Below, piece by piece: positions 23,158 through 32,049 of a DNA stretch of 37,535 nt. The stretch's first letter is position 1. Each line of letters begins with the position of its first letter. The stretch comes from Streptomyces longispororuber (lineage in GTDB: Bacteria; Actinomycetota; Actinomycetes; Streptomycetales; Streptomycetaceae): NCBI RefSeq assembly GCF_014656095.1, contig NZ_BNBT01000076.1, forward strand, positions 1 to 37,535. The letters are read 5' to 3'. Under the pieces are notes generated by a model. That model was not told the origin of the DNA. It ran no database searches and was given only the letters and a program-made list of their open reading frames with translations. The position numbers and the translations under genes were made by a program.

Positions 23158-24948
23158 CTAACTACCTTCTCGCCACGCCTGCCACAGCCGTGCGTAGCGG
23201 CCGCCGAGGGCCACGAGCTCGTCGTGCGTGCCCTGTTCCACGACGCGTCCCGCGTCCAGTACGGCGATGCTGTCGGCCGTCATCGCCTGGGTCAGGCGGT
23301 GCGCCACGAACAGCGTGGTCCGGCCCGCGCACGCGGCGAGCACGGCCCGCTCCAGTTCGGCGGCGCCCTCGCTGCCCGCCTCGGCGGTCGACTCGTCGAG
23401 CACGACCACGGGGGCGCGGCCGAGGACGAGGCGGGCCAGGGCGATGTGGGTGACCTTGGTGACGTCCAGGCGTTCGCCGCCCTCACCGACGAGGGTGTCG
23501 AGACCTTCGGGCAGCGCTTCGGCCCACCCGGCGGCGCCGACCGTGCGCAGCGCGTCCATGAGTTCGGCGTCGGTCGCCTCGGGCGCGGCGAGCCGCAGGT
23601 CCTCGGCGAGCGTGCCGGAGAACACGTGGGTCTCCTGGGTGAGGATGCTCACCAGGGACCGCGCCGCGGCCTCGTCCACGTCGGCGAGGTCGGTCGAGCC
23701 GATGCGCACCGACCCGGCCTGCGGGGTGCCGATGCCCGCGATCAGCGCGGCCAGCGTCGTCTTGCCCGCGCCCGTGGCGCCCACGAGGGCGAGCGAGCCG
23801 CCGGCCGGGATGGTCAGGTCGACGTCGCGCAGGACGGGCCGGGTGGTGCCGGGGTAGCTGTAGGTCAGCCCCCGTACCGTGACCGCCTGCGGCGCGGTGC
23901 CTGCGGCCGTGACGGCGGTGTCGCCGACGAGCCGGTCCTCGGCCTCCTCCCCCATCACGCCGACGAGGCGGGTCAGGCTGGCGCCGGACTTCTGTGCCTC
24001 GTCGAAGGTGAACATGATGGCGCCGAGCGGGGTGAACAGGCGGTGGAACATCAGCGGGGCCGCCGACACCTCGCCCAGGCTGGCGGCGTCGGCCTCCAGC
24101 AGGGCGTATCCGACGACGAGGATGAGGACCAGGCCGATGAACTCGGCGCGGTTCTCCCGGCCGACGAAGCGGCCGAAGAACCGGAAGACCTCGATGCCGT
24201 AGTTGCGCACCCGCCACGACTCGCTGGTGACCTTCTCGCGGAAGGTGTCCTCCAGGCGGTACGCCCGTACGGTGTCGATGCCGTTGAGGCCGCTGATCAG
24301 CGCCTGCGCGCGATCGGCCTGCGCGACGCGCTGCTTGCGGTAGAGCGGGGCGGAGCGGGGCAGGTACCAGCGCAGGGCGAGCGCGTACGCGGGCAGCGCT
24401 CCGGCGCCGGCGAGGCCGAGCCGCCAGTCGAGGCCGAACATGCCGACCGTGGCGATGAAGACCAGCACGCCCGCCGAGAACACCGTGGGGATGGCCGTGC
24501 GGATGCCCTTGGACAGCACGGCCACGTCGTCGCCGACCCGGGACAGCACGTCGCCGCGGCCCACCTGTTCGACCCGGGTGCTCGGCATGCCGAGCACCGC
24601 GCGGACCGCCGCCTCGCGCAGTCGCGCGAGCAGGTCCGCGCCGAGGCGTCCGATCAGGTACGTGGAGGCCGCGGTGGCCACCGCGCCGAGCAGCGCGGCG
24701 GCCCCCATCAGCACCCCGACGGTGACGAGGACCGAGCGGGACTCGCCCTCGACGACGCCGTCGACCACGCGCCCGAGCAGGAGCACCGGCAGCACCTGGA
24801 GCGCCGCCCCGGCCACCGTGGTGAGCACGGTGGCCGCCGTCAGCCACGGGACCTCGCGGCAGTGCGCCGTGACCCACCGGGTGGCCTCGCGTCCGGTCGC
24901 CGTGCGCAGCGTCGCCGCCGGGGCGGCGCGCATGTCAGTAGTGCTCAC
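23158..24948 (-). CDS. cchG: ABC half-transporter, ATP-binding partner of CchI (CchG)
   Basis: A 596-residue exporter-type half-transporter: membrane domain ~35-320, ATPase domain ~355-590. Walker A GATGAGKT (390-397), Walker B VVVLDE (Glu519) and switch His550 (VAHRL) are all canonical. The ABC signature is not: GERLSGGQ is replaced by GERLDVTK (LDVTK at 494-498). CchI supplies the missing LSGGQ, so the heterodimer should have one working ATP site (CchG Walker motifs with CchI signature) and one dead site. The GTG start at 24948 lies 8 bases after the cchF stop, in the same operon. Likely role: movement of the siderophore across the cytoplasmic membrane; export is usually proposed for this pair. 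The direction cannot be read from sequence. Confidence 0.93.
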   Translation of the reverse strand: MSTTDMRAAPAATLRTATGREATRWVTAHCREVPWLTAATVLTTVAGAALQVLPVLLLGRVVDGVVEGESRSVLVTVGVLMGAAALLGAVATAASTYLIGRLGADLLARLREAAVRAVLGMPSTRVEQVGRGDVLSRVGDDVAVLSKGIRTAIPTVFSAGVLVFIATVGMFGLDWRLGLAGAGALPAYALALRWYLPRSAPLYRKQRVAQADRAQALISGLNGIDTVRAYRLEDTFREKVTSESWRVRNYGIEVFRFFGRFVGRENRAEFIGLVLILVVGYALLEADAASLGEVSAAPLMFHRLFTPLGAIMFTFDEAQKSGASLTRLVGVMGEEAEDRLVGDTAVTAAGTAPQAVTVRGLTYSYPGTTRPVLRDVDLTIPAGGSLALVGATGAGKTTLAALIAGIGTPQAGSVRIGSTDLADVDEAAARSLVSILTQETHVFSGTLAEDLRLAAPEATDAELMDALRTVGAAGWAEALPEGLDTLVGEGGERLDVTKVTHIALARLVLGRAPVVVLDESTAEAGSEGAAELERAVLAACAGRTTLFVAHRLTQAMTADSIAVLDAGRVVEQGTHDELVALGGRYARLWQAWREGS

Positions 24949-24956
24949 ACCGGGCC

Positions 24957-26024
24957 CTAGTTGACCGACTTGACGAGCTCGTCGATCGCGTACGGCAGGG
25001 ACAGCAGCGTGCTCTGGGACATCGCGGCGCCGACCGCCGGGCCCTCGCTGTCCAGCAGGTACGAGACGTTGCCCTTCTTGACGGCCTTCAGGTTGGCGAA
25101 GAGCTTGAAGTCCTTCAGGGACTTCTGGTCGGCCTTGTCGTTGACGACGAAGATGCGGTCGACGTCGACGAGGTCGATGCGCTCGGGCGACAGCGTGGTG
25201 GAGAAGTTGCCGTCCGCGACCTTGTCGATCTTCGTCTGGTACTTGTAGCCGATGCCGGTCGTCAGGCGGCCGCGCACGTCGGTGGAGGTGAACGGCGCGA
25301 CGGAGTCCTTGTACCAGGACAGGACGACGGCGGTCTCCTTGCCGAACTGCGGGTGGGCCTTCTTCGCCGCGGCGAGCTTGGCGTCGATGCCCTTCACCAG
25401 CTTCGCGCCCTTGCCGGCCTGGCCGAGCGCCTTGGCGATGTGGAGCGCGTTGTCCTGCCAGGGGGCGCTGAACGGCTCCTTCTCGGTCTTGGTGCGGCCC
25501 ACGGTGGGGGCGATCTTCGAGAGCTTCTCGTAGGCGGCCTTGTCGATCTCGGAGTAGACCGCGATGATCAGGTCCGGCCGGAGGGCGGCGATCTTCTCGT
25601 AGTTGGGGCCCGAGTCGCCGTTCTTCATGATGACCTGGGGCTTGGTGTCACCCCACTTGTCCTTCACCCAGGGCCACTGGGTGTTGATGTCGGGGGACTT
25701 GCCGGCCGGGTTCGGGTACTGGTCGGTCATGCCGACGGGCTTGACGCCGAACGCGAGGACCGCCTGGTCGTCGGTGTAGCCGACGGTGACGACCCGCTTG
25801 GGGGCCTCGTCCACCTTCGTGGTCCCGAACGCGTGCTCCACGGTGACCGGGAACTTGCCGGCGGCCGCCGGGGCGGCGCTGTCGCCCTTGGCGCCCTTGG
25901 CGCCCTTGTCGTCGTTCTTGTCGGAGCCGCATCCGGCGAGGAGGCCGACACCCAGGGCCGTGGCGGTCAAGACTGCCGCCAACCGCCGCCGGGGCCTCAT
26001 GCGCGTCGTTCCGTGGAGGTGCAT
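24957..26024 (-). CDS. cchF: Ferric-siderophore-binding lipoprotein (CchF)
   Basis: A 355-residue periplasmic-binding (FecB/FhuD-like) lipoprotein. The signal is a basic MRPRRR followed by LAAVLTATALGVGLLAGC; the lipobox LLAGC places the lipidated Cys at residue 32. After a Lys/Gly/Ala-rich linker, the binding domain begins with FPVTVEHAFGTTKVDEAPKRVVTVGYTDDQAVLAFG, typical of the class III fold, and contains LRPDLIIAVYSEID. It should capture ferric coelichelin outside the membrane and deliver it to CchC/CchD. ATG 26024 has AAGGGA about 8 bases upstream; ATG 26000 (MRPRR) is an alternative. It is the first gene of the cchFGHI transcript, controlled by the box at 26094-26112, so binding protein and synthetase should be made together. 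Confidence 0.95.
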   Translation of the reverse strand: MHLHGTTRMRPRRRLAAVLTATALGVGLLAGCGSDKNDDKGAKGAKGDSAAPAAAGKFPVTVEHAFGTTKVDEAPKRVVTVGYTDDQAVLAFGVKPVGMTDQYPNPAGKSPDINTQWPWVKDKWGDTKPQVIMKNGDSGPNYEKIAALRPDLIIAVYSEIDKAAYEKLSKIAPTVGRTKTEKEPFSAPWQDNALHIAKALGQAGKGAKLVKGIDAKLAAAKKAHPQFGKETAVVLSWYKDSVAPFTSTDVRGRLTTGIGYKYQTKIDKVADGNFSTTLSPERIDLVDVDRIFVVNDKADQKSLKDFKLFANLKAVKKGNVSYLLDSEGPAVGAAMSQSTLLSLPYAIDELVKSVN

Positions 26025-26093
26025 CCCAAATCCCTTGCCTTCTCGCTGCCTGATGGGCCCCTGTCAGGGCAGGCAAACCTTATCGTGCGGTTG

Positions 26094-26112
26094 TGAGGTT
26101 AGCCTAGCCTAA
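26094..26112. promoter_or_regulatory. Iron box upstream of cchF
   Basis: TGAGGTTAGCCTAGCCTAA matches the 19-bp iron-repressor consensus closely. It lies 70 bp before the cchF start, in the 204-bp cchE-cchF gap, and should control cchF-cchG-cchH-cchI. The rest of the gap is GC-rich with no gene seen. Confidence 0.9.
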
Positions 26113-26228
26113 CTTTCAACTGGGCTCGGCTGGACCTCGGTCGGGCCGGACCCGCGTCGAACGGGGCCGCGCCGAAGGGGGCTTCGGGTGCGCCCGGAGC
26201 CCGGTTCCCGTTGCCGGGGGGAAGAAGC

Positions 26229-27068
26229 TCAGTCGAGCTGGACGTGCGTACGGCCGATCGGGACGATCAGCGGGCGGTCGCCCACCGGGTCGTCCACCAC
26301 CTTCGCGCGCAGGCCGAACGCCTCCTCCAGGAGGTCGGCGGTGATGACGTCGCGCGGGTGGCCCTGCGCGAGGACCGTCCCGTCCTTCATCACGACGAGG
26401 TGGTCGCTGTAGCGCGTCGCCAGGTTCAGGTCGTGCAGCACCATGACCACGGTGCGCCCCGACTCGTGCAGGTCGTCGACCAGGTCCAGGACGTCGACGG
26501 CGTGCGCCAGGTCGAGGTAGGTGGTGGGCTCGTCGAGCAGGAGCAGGTCGGTGCCCTGCGCGAGGGTCATCGAGATCCACACGCGCTGCCGCTGCCCGCC
26601 GGACAGCGCGTCGACGGGACGGTCGGCGAGGTCGGACACCCCGGTCATGGCCAGCGCGCGCTCCACGACGTCGACGTCGTCCGAGGACCACTGCCGCAGC
26701 CAACTCTGGTGCGGGTGGCGGCCCCTGGCGACCAGGTCGGCCACCGTCAGGCCCTCCGGCGCGACCGGCGCCTGCGGCAGCAGGCCGAGCTTCTTCGCCA
26801 CGTCCTTGGTCTTGAGCTTGACGATGTCCTGGCCGTCCAGCACCACGGCGCCCTTGGCGGGCTTGAGCAGCCGCGACAGGGTGCGCAACAGGGTGGACTT
26901 GCCGCAGCCGTTGGGGCCGATGATCGTGGTGATCACCCCGGGCGGTATCGCCACGTCGAGATCGTCGATGACCATGGTGCCGCCGTACCCGACGCTGACG
27001 CCCTTGGCCGCGAGACGCGCGGAGTCGACGGCCTCGGACCCGATCTCGGTGATGTACTGAGCGACCAC
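26229..27068 (-). CDS. cchE: Ferric-siderophore ABC importer ATPase (CchE)
   Basis: A 279-residue FepC/FhuC-type ATPase. Walker A GPNGCGKST (51-59), signature LSGGQRQRVW (155-164), Walker B LLLLDEPTTYLDL (176-188) and switch His212 (VMVLHDLN) are all canonical, and the YLD after Walker B is typical of iron-siderophore importers. It should energise the CchC/CchD permease in the cytoplasm. The GTG start at 27068 follows a strong GAGGGGGG. It lies just downstream of cchD but has its own iron box at 27088-27106, so it can be transcribed separately from cchBCD. Confidence 0.95.
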   Translation of the reverse strand: MVAQYITEIGSEAVDSARLAAKGVSVGYGGTMVIDDLDVAIPPGVITTIIGPNGCGKSTLLRTLSRLLKPAKGAVVLDGQDIVKLKTKDVAKKLGLLPQAPVAPEGLTVADLVARGRHPHQSWLRQWSSDDVDVVERALAMTGVSDLADRPVDALSGGQRQRVWISMTLAQGTDLLLLDEPTTYLDLAHAVDVLDLVDDLHESGRTVVMVLHDLNLATRYSDHLVVMKDGTVLAQGHPRDVITADLLEEAFGLRAKVVDDPVGDRPLIVPIGRTHVQLD

Positions 27069-27087
27069 AAGCCCCCCTCATTCCTAT

Positions 27088-27106
27088 TTAGGTATGCCTC
27101 ACCTTT
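27088..27106. promoter_or_regulatory. Iron box upstream of cchE
   Basis: TTAGGTATGCCTCACCTTT keeps the AGGT-N7-ACCT core of the iron-repressor operator. It fills the 45-bp gap between the cchD stop (27114) and the cchE GTG (27068), ending 19 bp before that start. Confidence 0.82.
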
Positions 27107-27113
27107 GTATCAG

Positions 27114-28193
27114 TTATTTGAGGTTGGCCCGCACCAGGAGGTACACGAGGAAGGGTCCGCCGATGGCGGCGGTGACCACGCCGACCGGCAGGGTGACGGG
27201 CAGCGCCGTGCGCGCGACGAGGTCCGCGCCGATCAGCAGCAGCGCGCCCGTCATGCCGGAGGCCACCAGCGGCGGCGTCGGGTGCCGCGCGAGGCGCATC
27301 GCGACCTGCGGCGCCACCAGGGCGACGAACGGCACCGGGCCCGCGGCGCTCACCCCCACGGCGGCCAGCAGCACGGCGCACAGGAGCAGGGCCGCGCGCA
27401 CCCGCTGGTAGCGCACGCCGAGGCCCGCGGCGACGTCGTCGCCGAGGTGCAGCGGCTTGAACTGGAAGGCGACGCACCCCACGACGACCATGAGGACGAC
27501 CGTGCACCAGAGCGCGATCCTGACCTCGTCCCAGGACCGGTCCTGGAGCGAGCCGACCAGCCACGCCTGGGCCCGGGCCACGTCCTTGATGTCGGCCTTG
27601 ACGAGCAGCCAGGTGGTGAGGGCCTCCATCACGGCGCTCACCGAGATGCCGATGAGGATGAGCCGGAAGCCGTCGATCCCCCGCCGCCAGGCCAGGAAGT
27701 ACACCAGGAGGCCGGTGCCGAGGCCGCCCGCGAGCGCCGCCGCGGACAGGCCGACGGAGCTGACGACCGCCGCCGCTGCTCCCCCGGAGACCGTCACCAG
27801 GAACACCGCGACCACGCTGGCGCCCGACGTGATGCCCAGGATGTCCGGGCTGGCCAGGGGGTTGCGCGCGACGGACTGGGTAATCGCCCCGGACACGCCG
27901 AGTGCGAAGCCCACGACGAGCCCCGCCATGGCGCGCGGCATCCGCAGGTCCATGATGATGAACTCGTCGACCGACTCGCCGTGCCCGAAGAGGGTGGCGA
28001 CCACCTGGGACAGGCCGATGGGGAAGTCCCCGACGCTGATGGACAGGCAGAACAGCAGGAACGTCACCGCCGCCAGGACCAGCGTGACGAGGGCGAGCCA
28101 GGGCCGCCACACGAACGACACGCCGCCGAGCCGGACGCCCGGCGTCACCGATGCCTTCACTTCTGTCCCGTTCATGGGCTCCTGGACCTTCAT
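27114..28193 (-). CDS. cchD: Ferric-siderophore importer permease (CchD)
   Basis: A 359-residue FecCD-family permease with about ten hydrophobic helices. Family segments seen: MDLRMPRAMAGLVVGFALGVSGAITQSVARNPLASPDILGITSGAS, LLIGISVSAVMEALTTW, and PVPFVALVAPQVAMRLARHPTPP near the C-terminus. It should form the membrane channel with CchC. The start ATG 28193 overlaps the cchC stop as ATGA, which implies translational coupling; ATG 28175 (MNGTEV, preceded by GGAG) is the alternative. It is the last gene of cchBCD. Confidence 0.94.
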   Translation of the reverse strand: MKVQEPMNGTEVKASVTPGVRLGGVSFVWRPWLALVTLVLAAVTFLLFCLSISVGDFPIGLSQVVATLFGHGESVDEFIIMDLRMPRAMAGLVVGFALGVSGAITQSVARNPLASPDILGITSGASVVAVFLVTVSGGAAAAVVSSVGLSAAALAGGLGTGLLVYFLAWRRGIDGFRLILIGISVSAVMEALTTWLLVKADIKDVARAQAWLVGSLQDRSWDEVRIALWCTVVLMVVVGCVAFQFKPLHLGDDVAAGLGVRYQRVRAALLLCAVLLAAVGVSAAGPVPFVALVAPQVAMRLARHPTPPLVASGMTGALLLIGADLVARTALPVTLPVGVVTAAIGGPFLVYLLVRANLK

Positions 28194-29263
28194 GCGTTCT
28201 TGAACTTCCCGCGCCACACCAGGACCGCGAAGAACGGGGCGCCGAGCAGGGCGACGACCACTCCCGTGTCCAGCTCGCCCGGCCGTACGACCAACCGTCC
28301 CACGATGTCGCAGACCAGCAGGACGACGGCCCCGAGCAGACCCGCGTACGGCACCAGCCAGCGGTAGTCGGGTCCGGTCAGGTACCGGGCGACATGGGCG
28401 ACCATGAGGCCGAGGAAGGCGATGGGGCCGCAGGCCACCGTCGCCGCGCCCGCGAGCAGGGTGATGGCGGCGATGCCGGTCGTCCGGCTCAGGGCGATGT
28501 TCAGGCCGAGGCCGCGCGCGACGTCGTCGCCCAGGTTGAGCAGGTTGATGGCGGGCAGCGTGATCGCCGCGAGCACGAGGCCGACGGCGATGAACCCGGT
28601 CACCGGCCAGATGACGTCGAAGCCCACACCGGCCACCGAGCCCGAGTTCCAGAACCGCAGCGCGTTCAGCGACTCCCGGTCGGACATCGCGATCGCCGTG
28701 GTCATGGCGACGAGGAACACGGTGATGCCCTGTCCGGCCAGGGCGAGCGTCAAGGGGTTGCCCGCCCCCCTGCCGATGCTGGCGAGGCCGAACACGACGG
28801 CGCCCGCGACGGCCGCCCCCAGGAAGGCGAACCAGACGTACTGGAACGGGTTGGAGAACCCGAACACGGCGATCGCCGTCACCACGGCGAAGGAGGCGCC
28901 GGCGTTCACCCCGAGCAGCCCGGTGTCGGCGATCGGGTTGCGCGTGTAGCCCTGGATCAGCGCGCCGCCGACCCCGAGGGCGATGCCCGCCACGATGCCG
29001 AGCACCGTCCGGGGCACCCGCACGGTCTGCACGATGAGGCGGATCTCGTTGAGCCGCCGGTCGGCGTCCGGCTCGGCGAACAGGCCGTGCCACACGTCAC
29101 CGGGGCTCAGCGAGCGCGCGCCGACGGCCAGCGACAGCGCGCTCACGAGCACGAGGACCACCGCGAGCGCGCCCAACCCCACCACCCGCCGCCGGCGGGC
29201 TTTCGACGAGCCCCTGGGCACGGGGCGCTCCACTGCAGTCATGGCCATGTCGACGTACGTCAT
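28190..29263 (-). CDS. cchC: Ferric-siderophore importer permease (CchC)
   Basis: A 357-residue FecCD-family permease, partner of CchD. The N-terminus is basic (SSKARRRRVV) before the first hydrophobic helix. Family segments: IRLIVQTVRVPRTVLGIVAGIALGVGGALIQGYTRNPIADTGLLGVNAGASFAVV, and ACGPIAFLGLMVAHVARYLTGPDYRWL near the C-terminus. The start is uncertain: ATG 29263 has AAAGGG directly against it, so ATG 29248 or 29242 may be used. It follows cchB by 84 bp on the same strand, with no iron box in the gap. It is therefore probably expressed from the box at 30836-30854. Confidence 0.94.
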   Translation of the reverse strand: MTYVDMAMTAVERPVPRGSSKARRRRVVGLGALAVVLVLVSALSLAVGARSLSPGDVWHGLFAEPDADRRLNEIRLIVQTVRVPRTVLGIVAGIALGVGGALIQGYTRNPIADTGLLGVNAGASFAVVTAIAVFGFSNPFQYVWFAFLGAAVAGAVVFGLASIGRGAGNPLTLALAGQGITVFLVAMTTAIAMSDRESLNALRFWNSGSVAGVGFDVIWPVTGFIAVGLVLAAITLPAINLLNLGDDVARGLGLNIALSRTTGIAAITLLAGAATVACGPIAFLGLMVAHVARYLTGPDYRWLVPYAGLLGAVVLLVCDIVGRLVVRPGELDTGVVVALLGAPFFAVLVWRGKFKNA

Positions 29264-29347
29264 CCCTTTGATCCAGCGGGGACTTCTGCCCGGTGGGGCG
29301 GCTCGCGCCCGGCGCGTACGGCGCCCCGCGACTTCCGGCGCACCACC

Positions 29348-30703
29348 CTAGCGGGCGGCGCTCCCGGCTCCGTCGGCGGCCGTGCGGGCCCCGTCGCCCG
29401 CGGACGTGAGGCCGCGCTCCAGGAGCGAGTCGAGGATCTCGCCGACCCTGACGGCGGTGTTGGACAGCAGCGACGACGTGATGCCGTGCGTGTGCTCGGT
29501 GCCGCCCTGGAGGTAGATGCCGCAGCGCAGGGCGGGGTCCGTGGTGACGCGGTAGTCGCGCTCGACGCGGACGCGGCCCTGGTCGTCGCGCAGGCAGTGG
29601 TCGGCGGCCTCGCCGAGCACGGCGAAGGGGTCGGCCGGGCTGTAGCCGGTCGCGCAGAGCACGACGTCCGCGTCCAGGAGGGTCTCCTCGCCGGTGACGA
29701 GGGAGGTGACGGTGGCGCGGACCGCGTCGGGGGTCTCCTCGACGCCGGTGAGGCGGGAGACGTTGACGAAGCGCAGCCGCTCGGTGCCGGTGACCTTCTC
29801 CTGGTACATCTGCCGGTACAGGGACTGGATCAGGTCGATGTCGACCACGGAGTAGTTGGTGTTGCCGTGGTAGTCCAGCAGCCGGCGCTTGACGTCCTCG
29901 GGCGCGGCGAAGTACTCGTCGACGGCGGCCGGGTCGAAGATGCGGTTGGCGAAGCTGCTGTCGTCGGCGGGGCTGTAGCCGTACCGGGAGAAGACGGCGC
30001 AGACCTCGGCGTCCGGGAAGCGGCGGTGGAGGTAGGCGACGTTCTCGGCGGCGCTCTGCCCGGCGCCCACGACGACGAACCGCGAGGGCGAGGTGGTCTC
30101 CAGCTCGTCGGCCCGGGTGAGGAGTTCGGAGTTGTGCCAGACGCGGTCGCCGCGCTCCACGCCCTCCGGCATGACGGGGCGCAGACCGGTGGCGACGACG
30201 AGGTTGCGCGCCCGGTGGACCGCGAGCCCCTCGCCCGAGCGGACCGTGACGTCGAGGTGCTCTATGAGGCCGTCGCGGACCACGGGGGTGACGCCGACGA
30301 CCTCGTGGCCGTACGAGACCATGTCGTCGACCTGCGCGGCGGCCCACTCGAAGTAGTCGTGGAACTCCACCCGCAGCGGGAACAGGTTCTTGTGGTTGAC
30401 GTAGTCGATCAACCGGCCGCGGCTCTTGAGGTAGCAGAGGAAGCTGTACCGGCTCGCCGGGTTCCGCAGCGTCACGAGGTCCTTGAGGAACGACACCTGC
30501 ATGGTCGCGTCGTCGATGAGCATGCCGCGGTGCCAGCCGAAGCTCGGCTGCTGCTCGAAGAAGTGCGCGGTCACCGCCTCCCCCGGACCGACGCCCGCGT
30601 TGTGCTCGCGCAGCGCGATCGCCATGGCCACGTTGGACGGCCCGAAGCCGATGCCGATGAGGTCGTGGACCAGCGGTGCGTCTCCAGGAAGAACCTGCGA
30701 CAT
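29348..30703 (-). CDS. cchB: L-ornithine N5-monooxygenase (CchB)
   Basis: A 451-residue flavoprotein that hydroxylates the side-chain amine of L-ornithine with NADPH and oxygen, giving N5-hydroxyornithine for all three hydroxamate residues. Seen: FAD motif GIGFGPSN (17-24), MLIDDATMQVSFLKDLVT (61-78), NADPH motif GAGQSAAE (213-220), NTNYSVVD (281-288) and ATGY (351-354). GAGGAG lies just before ATG 30703. It is divergent from cchA and begins the cchBCD unit under the iron box at 30836-30854. It resembles the second monooxygenase at 4372-5730 throughout. The C-terminal ~20 residues are Ala/Gly/Thr-rich and probably disordered. Confidence 0.95.
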   Translation of the reverse strand: MSQVLPGDAPLVHDLIGIGFGPSNVAMAIALREHNAGVGPGEAVTAHFFEQQPSFGWHRGMLIDDATMQVSFLKDLVTLRNPASRYSFLCYLKSRGRLIDYVNHKNLFPLRVEFHDYFEWAAAQVDDMVSYGHEVVGVTPVVRDGLIEHLDVTVRSGEGLAVHRARNLVVATGLRPVMPEGVERGDRVWHNSELLTRADELETTSPSRFVVVGAGQSAAENVAYLHRRFPDAEVCAVFSRYGYSPADDSSFANRIFDPAAVDEYFAAPEDVKRRLLDYHGNTNYSVVDIDLIQSLYRQMYQEKVTGTERLRFVNVSRLTGVEETPDAVRATVTSLVTGEETLLDADVVLCATGYSPADPFAVLGEAADHCLRDDQGRVRVERDYRVTTDPALRCGIYLQGGTEHTHGITSSLLSNTAVRVGEILDSLLERGLTSAGDGARTAADGAGSAAR

Positions 30704-30835
30704 GTCTCTCCTCTACATGCGGGACGACCGCCTGTCAGGTGCGCGGAACGCGCGTACGACACGCGACGGACGAGCGAACTGCCAGGCGTACAAAACCGTT
30801 GAAAGCGGGCACGCCTCGGCAGCACCCCTATCGAC

Positions 30836-30854
30836 TTAGGTGAGCCTAAGCTAA
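30836..30854. promoter_or_regulatory. Iron box for cchBCD
   Basis: TTAGGTGAGCCTAAGCTAA matches the 19-bp iron-repressor operator. It is the cchB-side box of the 291-bp cchB-cchA divergent region. It lies 133 bp before the cchB ATG, so a leader of about 100 nt is likely. I see no gene in the divergent region. Confidence 0.87.
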
Positions 30855-30937
30855 ACTTCGACAGGTGTCGACAGGCGTCGCGCGGGAACGATCACCAGGC
30901 TCCGCCAACCGGAGTGTCGGGGGCGCCCGTTGCACCG

Positions 30938-30956
30938 TAAGGTAAGCCTTGCTTTA
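30938..30956. promoter_or_regulatory. Iron box for cchA
   Basis: TAAGGTAAGCCTTGCTTTA is a recognisable iron-repressor operator on the cchA side of the divergent region. It ends 38 bp before the cchA ATG. Confidence 0.83.
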
Positions 30957-30994
30957 CTTGCCGCCGACCAATCCCTGTCCTGAGGAGGAACCCC

Positions 30995-31942
30995 ATGCGG
31001 GTCGTCATGTTCGGTTACCAGACCTGGGGGCATCGCACCCTGCAAGCCCTCCTGGACTCCGAGCACGACGTGGCTCTGGTCGTCACGCACCCCAAGAGCG
31101 AGCACGCGTACGAGAAGATCTGGAACGACTCCGTCGCCGACCTCGCCGAGGCGCACGGCGTCCCGGTGCTGATCCGCAACCGCCCCGACGACGACGAGCT
31201 GTTCGAGCGCCTCAAGGAGGCCGACCCGGACATCATCGTGGCCAACAACTGGCGGACGTGGATCCCCCCGCGCATCTTCGGCCTCCCGCGCCACGGCACG
31301 CTCAACGTGCACGACTCGCTGCTGCCGAAGTACGCCGGCTTCTCCCCGCTGATCTGGGCCCTCATCAACGGCGAGTCCGAGGTGGGCGTCACCGCCCACA
31401 TGATGAACGACGAGCTGGACGCGGGCGACATAGTCCGCCAGGAGTCCGTGCCGGTCGGCCCGAAGGACACCGCCACCGACCTGTTCCACAAGACCGTCGA
31501 CCTGATCGCCCCGGTCACCACGGCCGCACTCGACGCGATCGCCTCCGGGCAGACGGAGTTCACCAAGCAGGACCGGTCCCAGGCCAGCTTCTTCCACAAG
31601 CGGTCCCTGGAGGACAGCCGCATCGACTGGACCTGGCCGGCGGCGGACCTGGAGCGCCTGGTGCGCGCCCAGTCCGAGCCGTACCCGAGCGCCTACACCT
31701 TCCACAAGGGCAAGCGCCTGGAGGTCCTGGCCGCGGTCGTGTCCGAGGGCCGGTACGGCGGCACCCCCGGCCGCATCTTCTACCGCGAGGGCGAGGGCGT
31801 GGTCATCGTCGCCGGGGCCGACGCGCGCACCGGGCGCAACCACGGCCTGGCCATCACCCGCGTCCGCACCGAGGACGGCCGGGAGCTGCCCGCCACCGAG
31901 TACTTCACGTCCATGGGCGGGTACCTGACGCAGCGCCCCTGA
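30995..31942 (+). CDS. cchA: N5-hydroxyornithine formyltransferase (CchA)
   Basis: A 315-residue formyltransferase of the methionyl-tRNA-formyltransferase fold. The catalytic triad by alignment is Asn104 and His106 in LNVHDSLLPKYAGFSPL, with Asp142 in LDAGD; the early loop WGHRTLQALL is also typical. It should transfer formyl from 10-formyl-tetrahydrofolate to N5-hydroxyornithine, giving the N5-formyl-N5-hydroxyornithine loaded by A1 of CchH. The C-terminal domain (from about residue 205, HKRSLEDSRIDWTWP) matches the Fmt C-terminal fold. AGGAGG lies 6 bases before ATG 30995. It is transcribed alone from the box at 30938-30956 and ends at a strong hairpin. Confidence 0.95.
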   Translation: MRVVMFGYQTWGHRTLQALLDSEHDVALVVTHPKSEHAYEKIWNDSVADLAEAHGVPVLIRNRPDDDELFERLKEADPDIIVANNWRTWIPPRIFGLPRHGTLNVHDSLLPKYAGFSPLIWALINGESEVGVTAHMMNDELDAGDIVRQESVPVGPKDTATDLFHKTVDLIAPVTTAALDAIASGQTEFTKQDRSQASFFHKRSLEDSRIDWTWPAADLERLVRAQSEPYPSAYTFHKGKRLEVLAAVVSEGRYGGTPGRIFYREGEGVVIVAGADARTGRNHGLAITRVRTEDGRELPATEYFTSMGGYLTQRP

Positions 31943-31982
31943 GGCACCGGGCCCCTGGCCCTGGCCCCCACCCCCTGGCGAC

Positions 31983-32015
31983 CGCCGCCGCGCGGACCCC
32001 GTCCGCGCGGCGGCG
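31983..32015. terminator. 14-bp stem terminator after cchA
   Basis: CGCCGCCGCGCGGA (31983-31996) pairs perfectly with 32002-32015 around the loop CCCCG. It lies in the 107-bp gap between convergent cchA and the HTH-like gene and probably serves both. Confidence 0.78.
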
Positions 32016-32049
32016 CCGTGTTCGCGGGCCCCGAGGCCGGCGACGGGCG

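Noticed and set aside
23140..23164. Possible iron box upstream of cchH (GAGGTCCAACCTAACTA)
   Set aside because: Only one half-site fits; the AGGT and ACCT halves are 3 bp apart instead of 7, and cchH lies in the cchF-led operon.
11995..24960. Very long open frame (over 4,000 codons) on the plus strand opposite cchH
   Set aside because: It is antisense to the NRPS and half-transporters, has Val/Gly/Asp/Arg-rich low-complexity translation with no domain, and follows from high third-position GC in the real genes.
29264..29347. Possible terminator or promoter between cchB and cchC
   Set aside because: Only imperfect GC-rich pairing and no iron box; treated as an intra-operon spacer.
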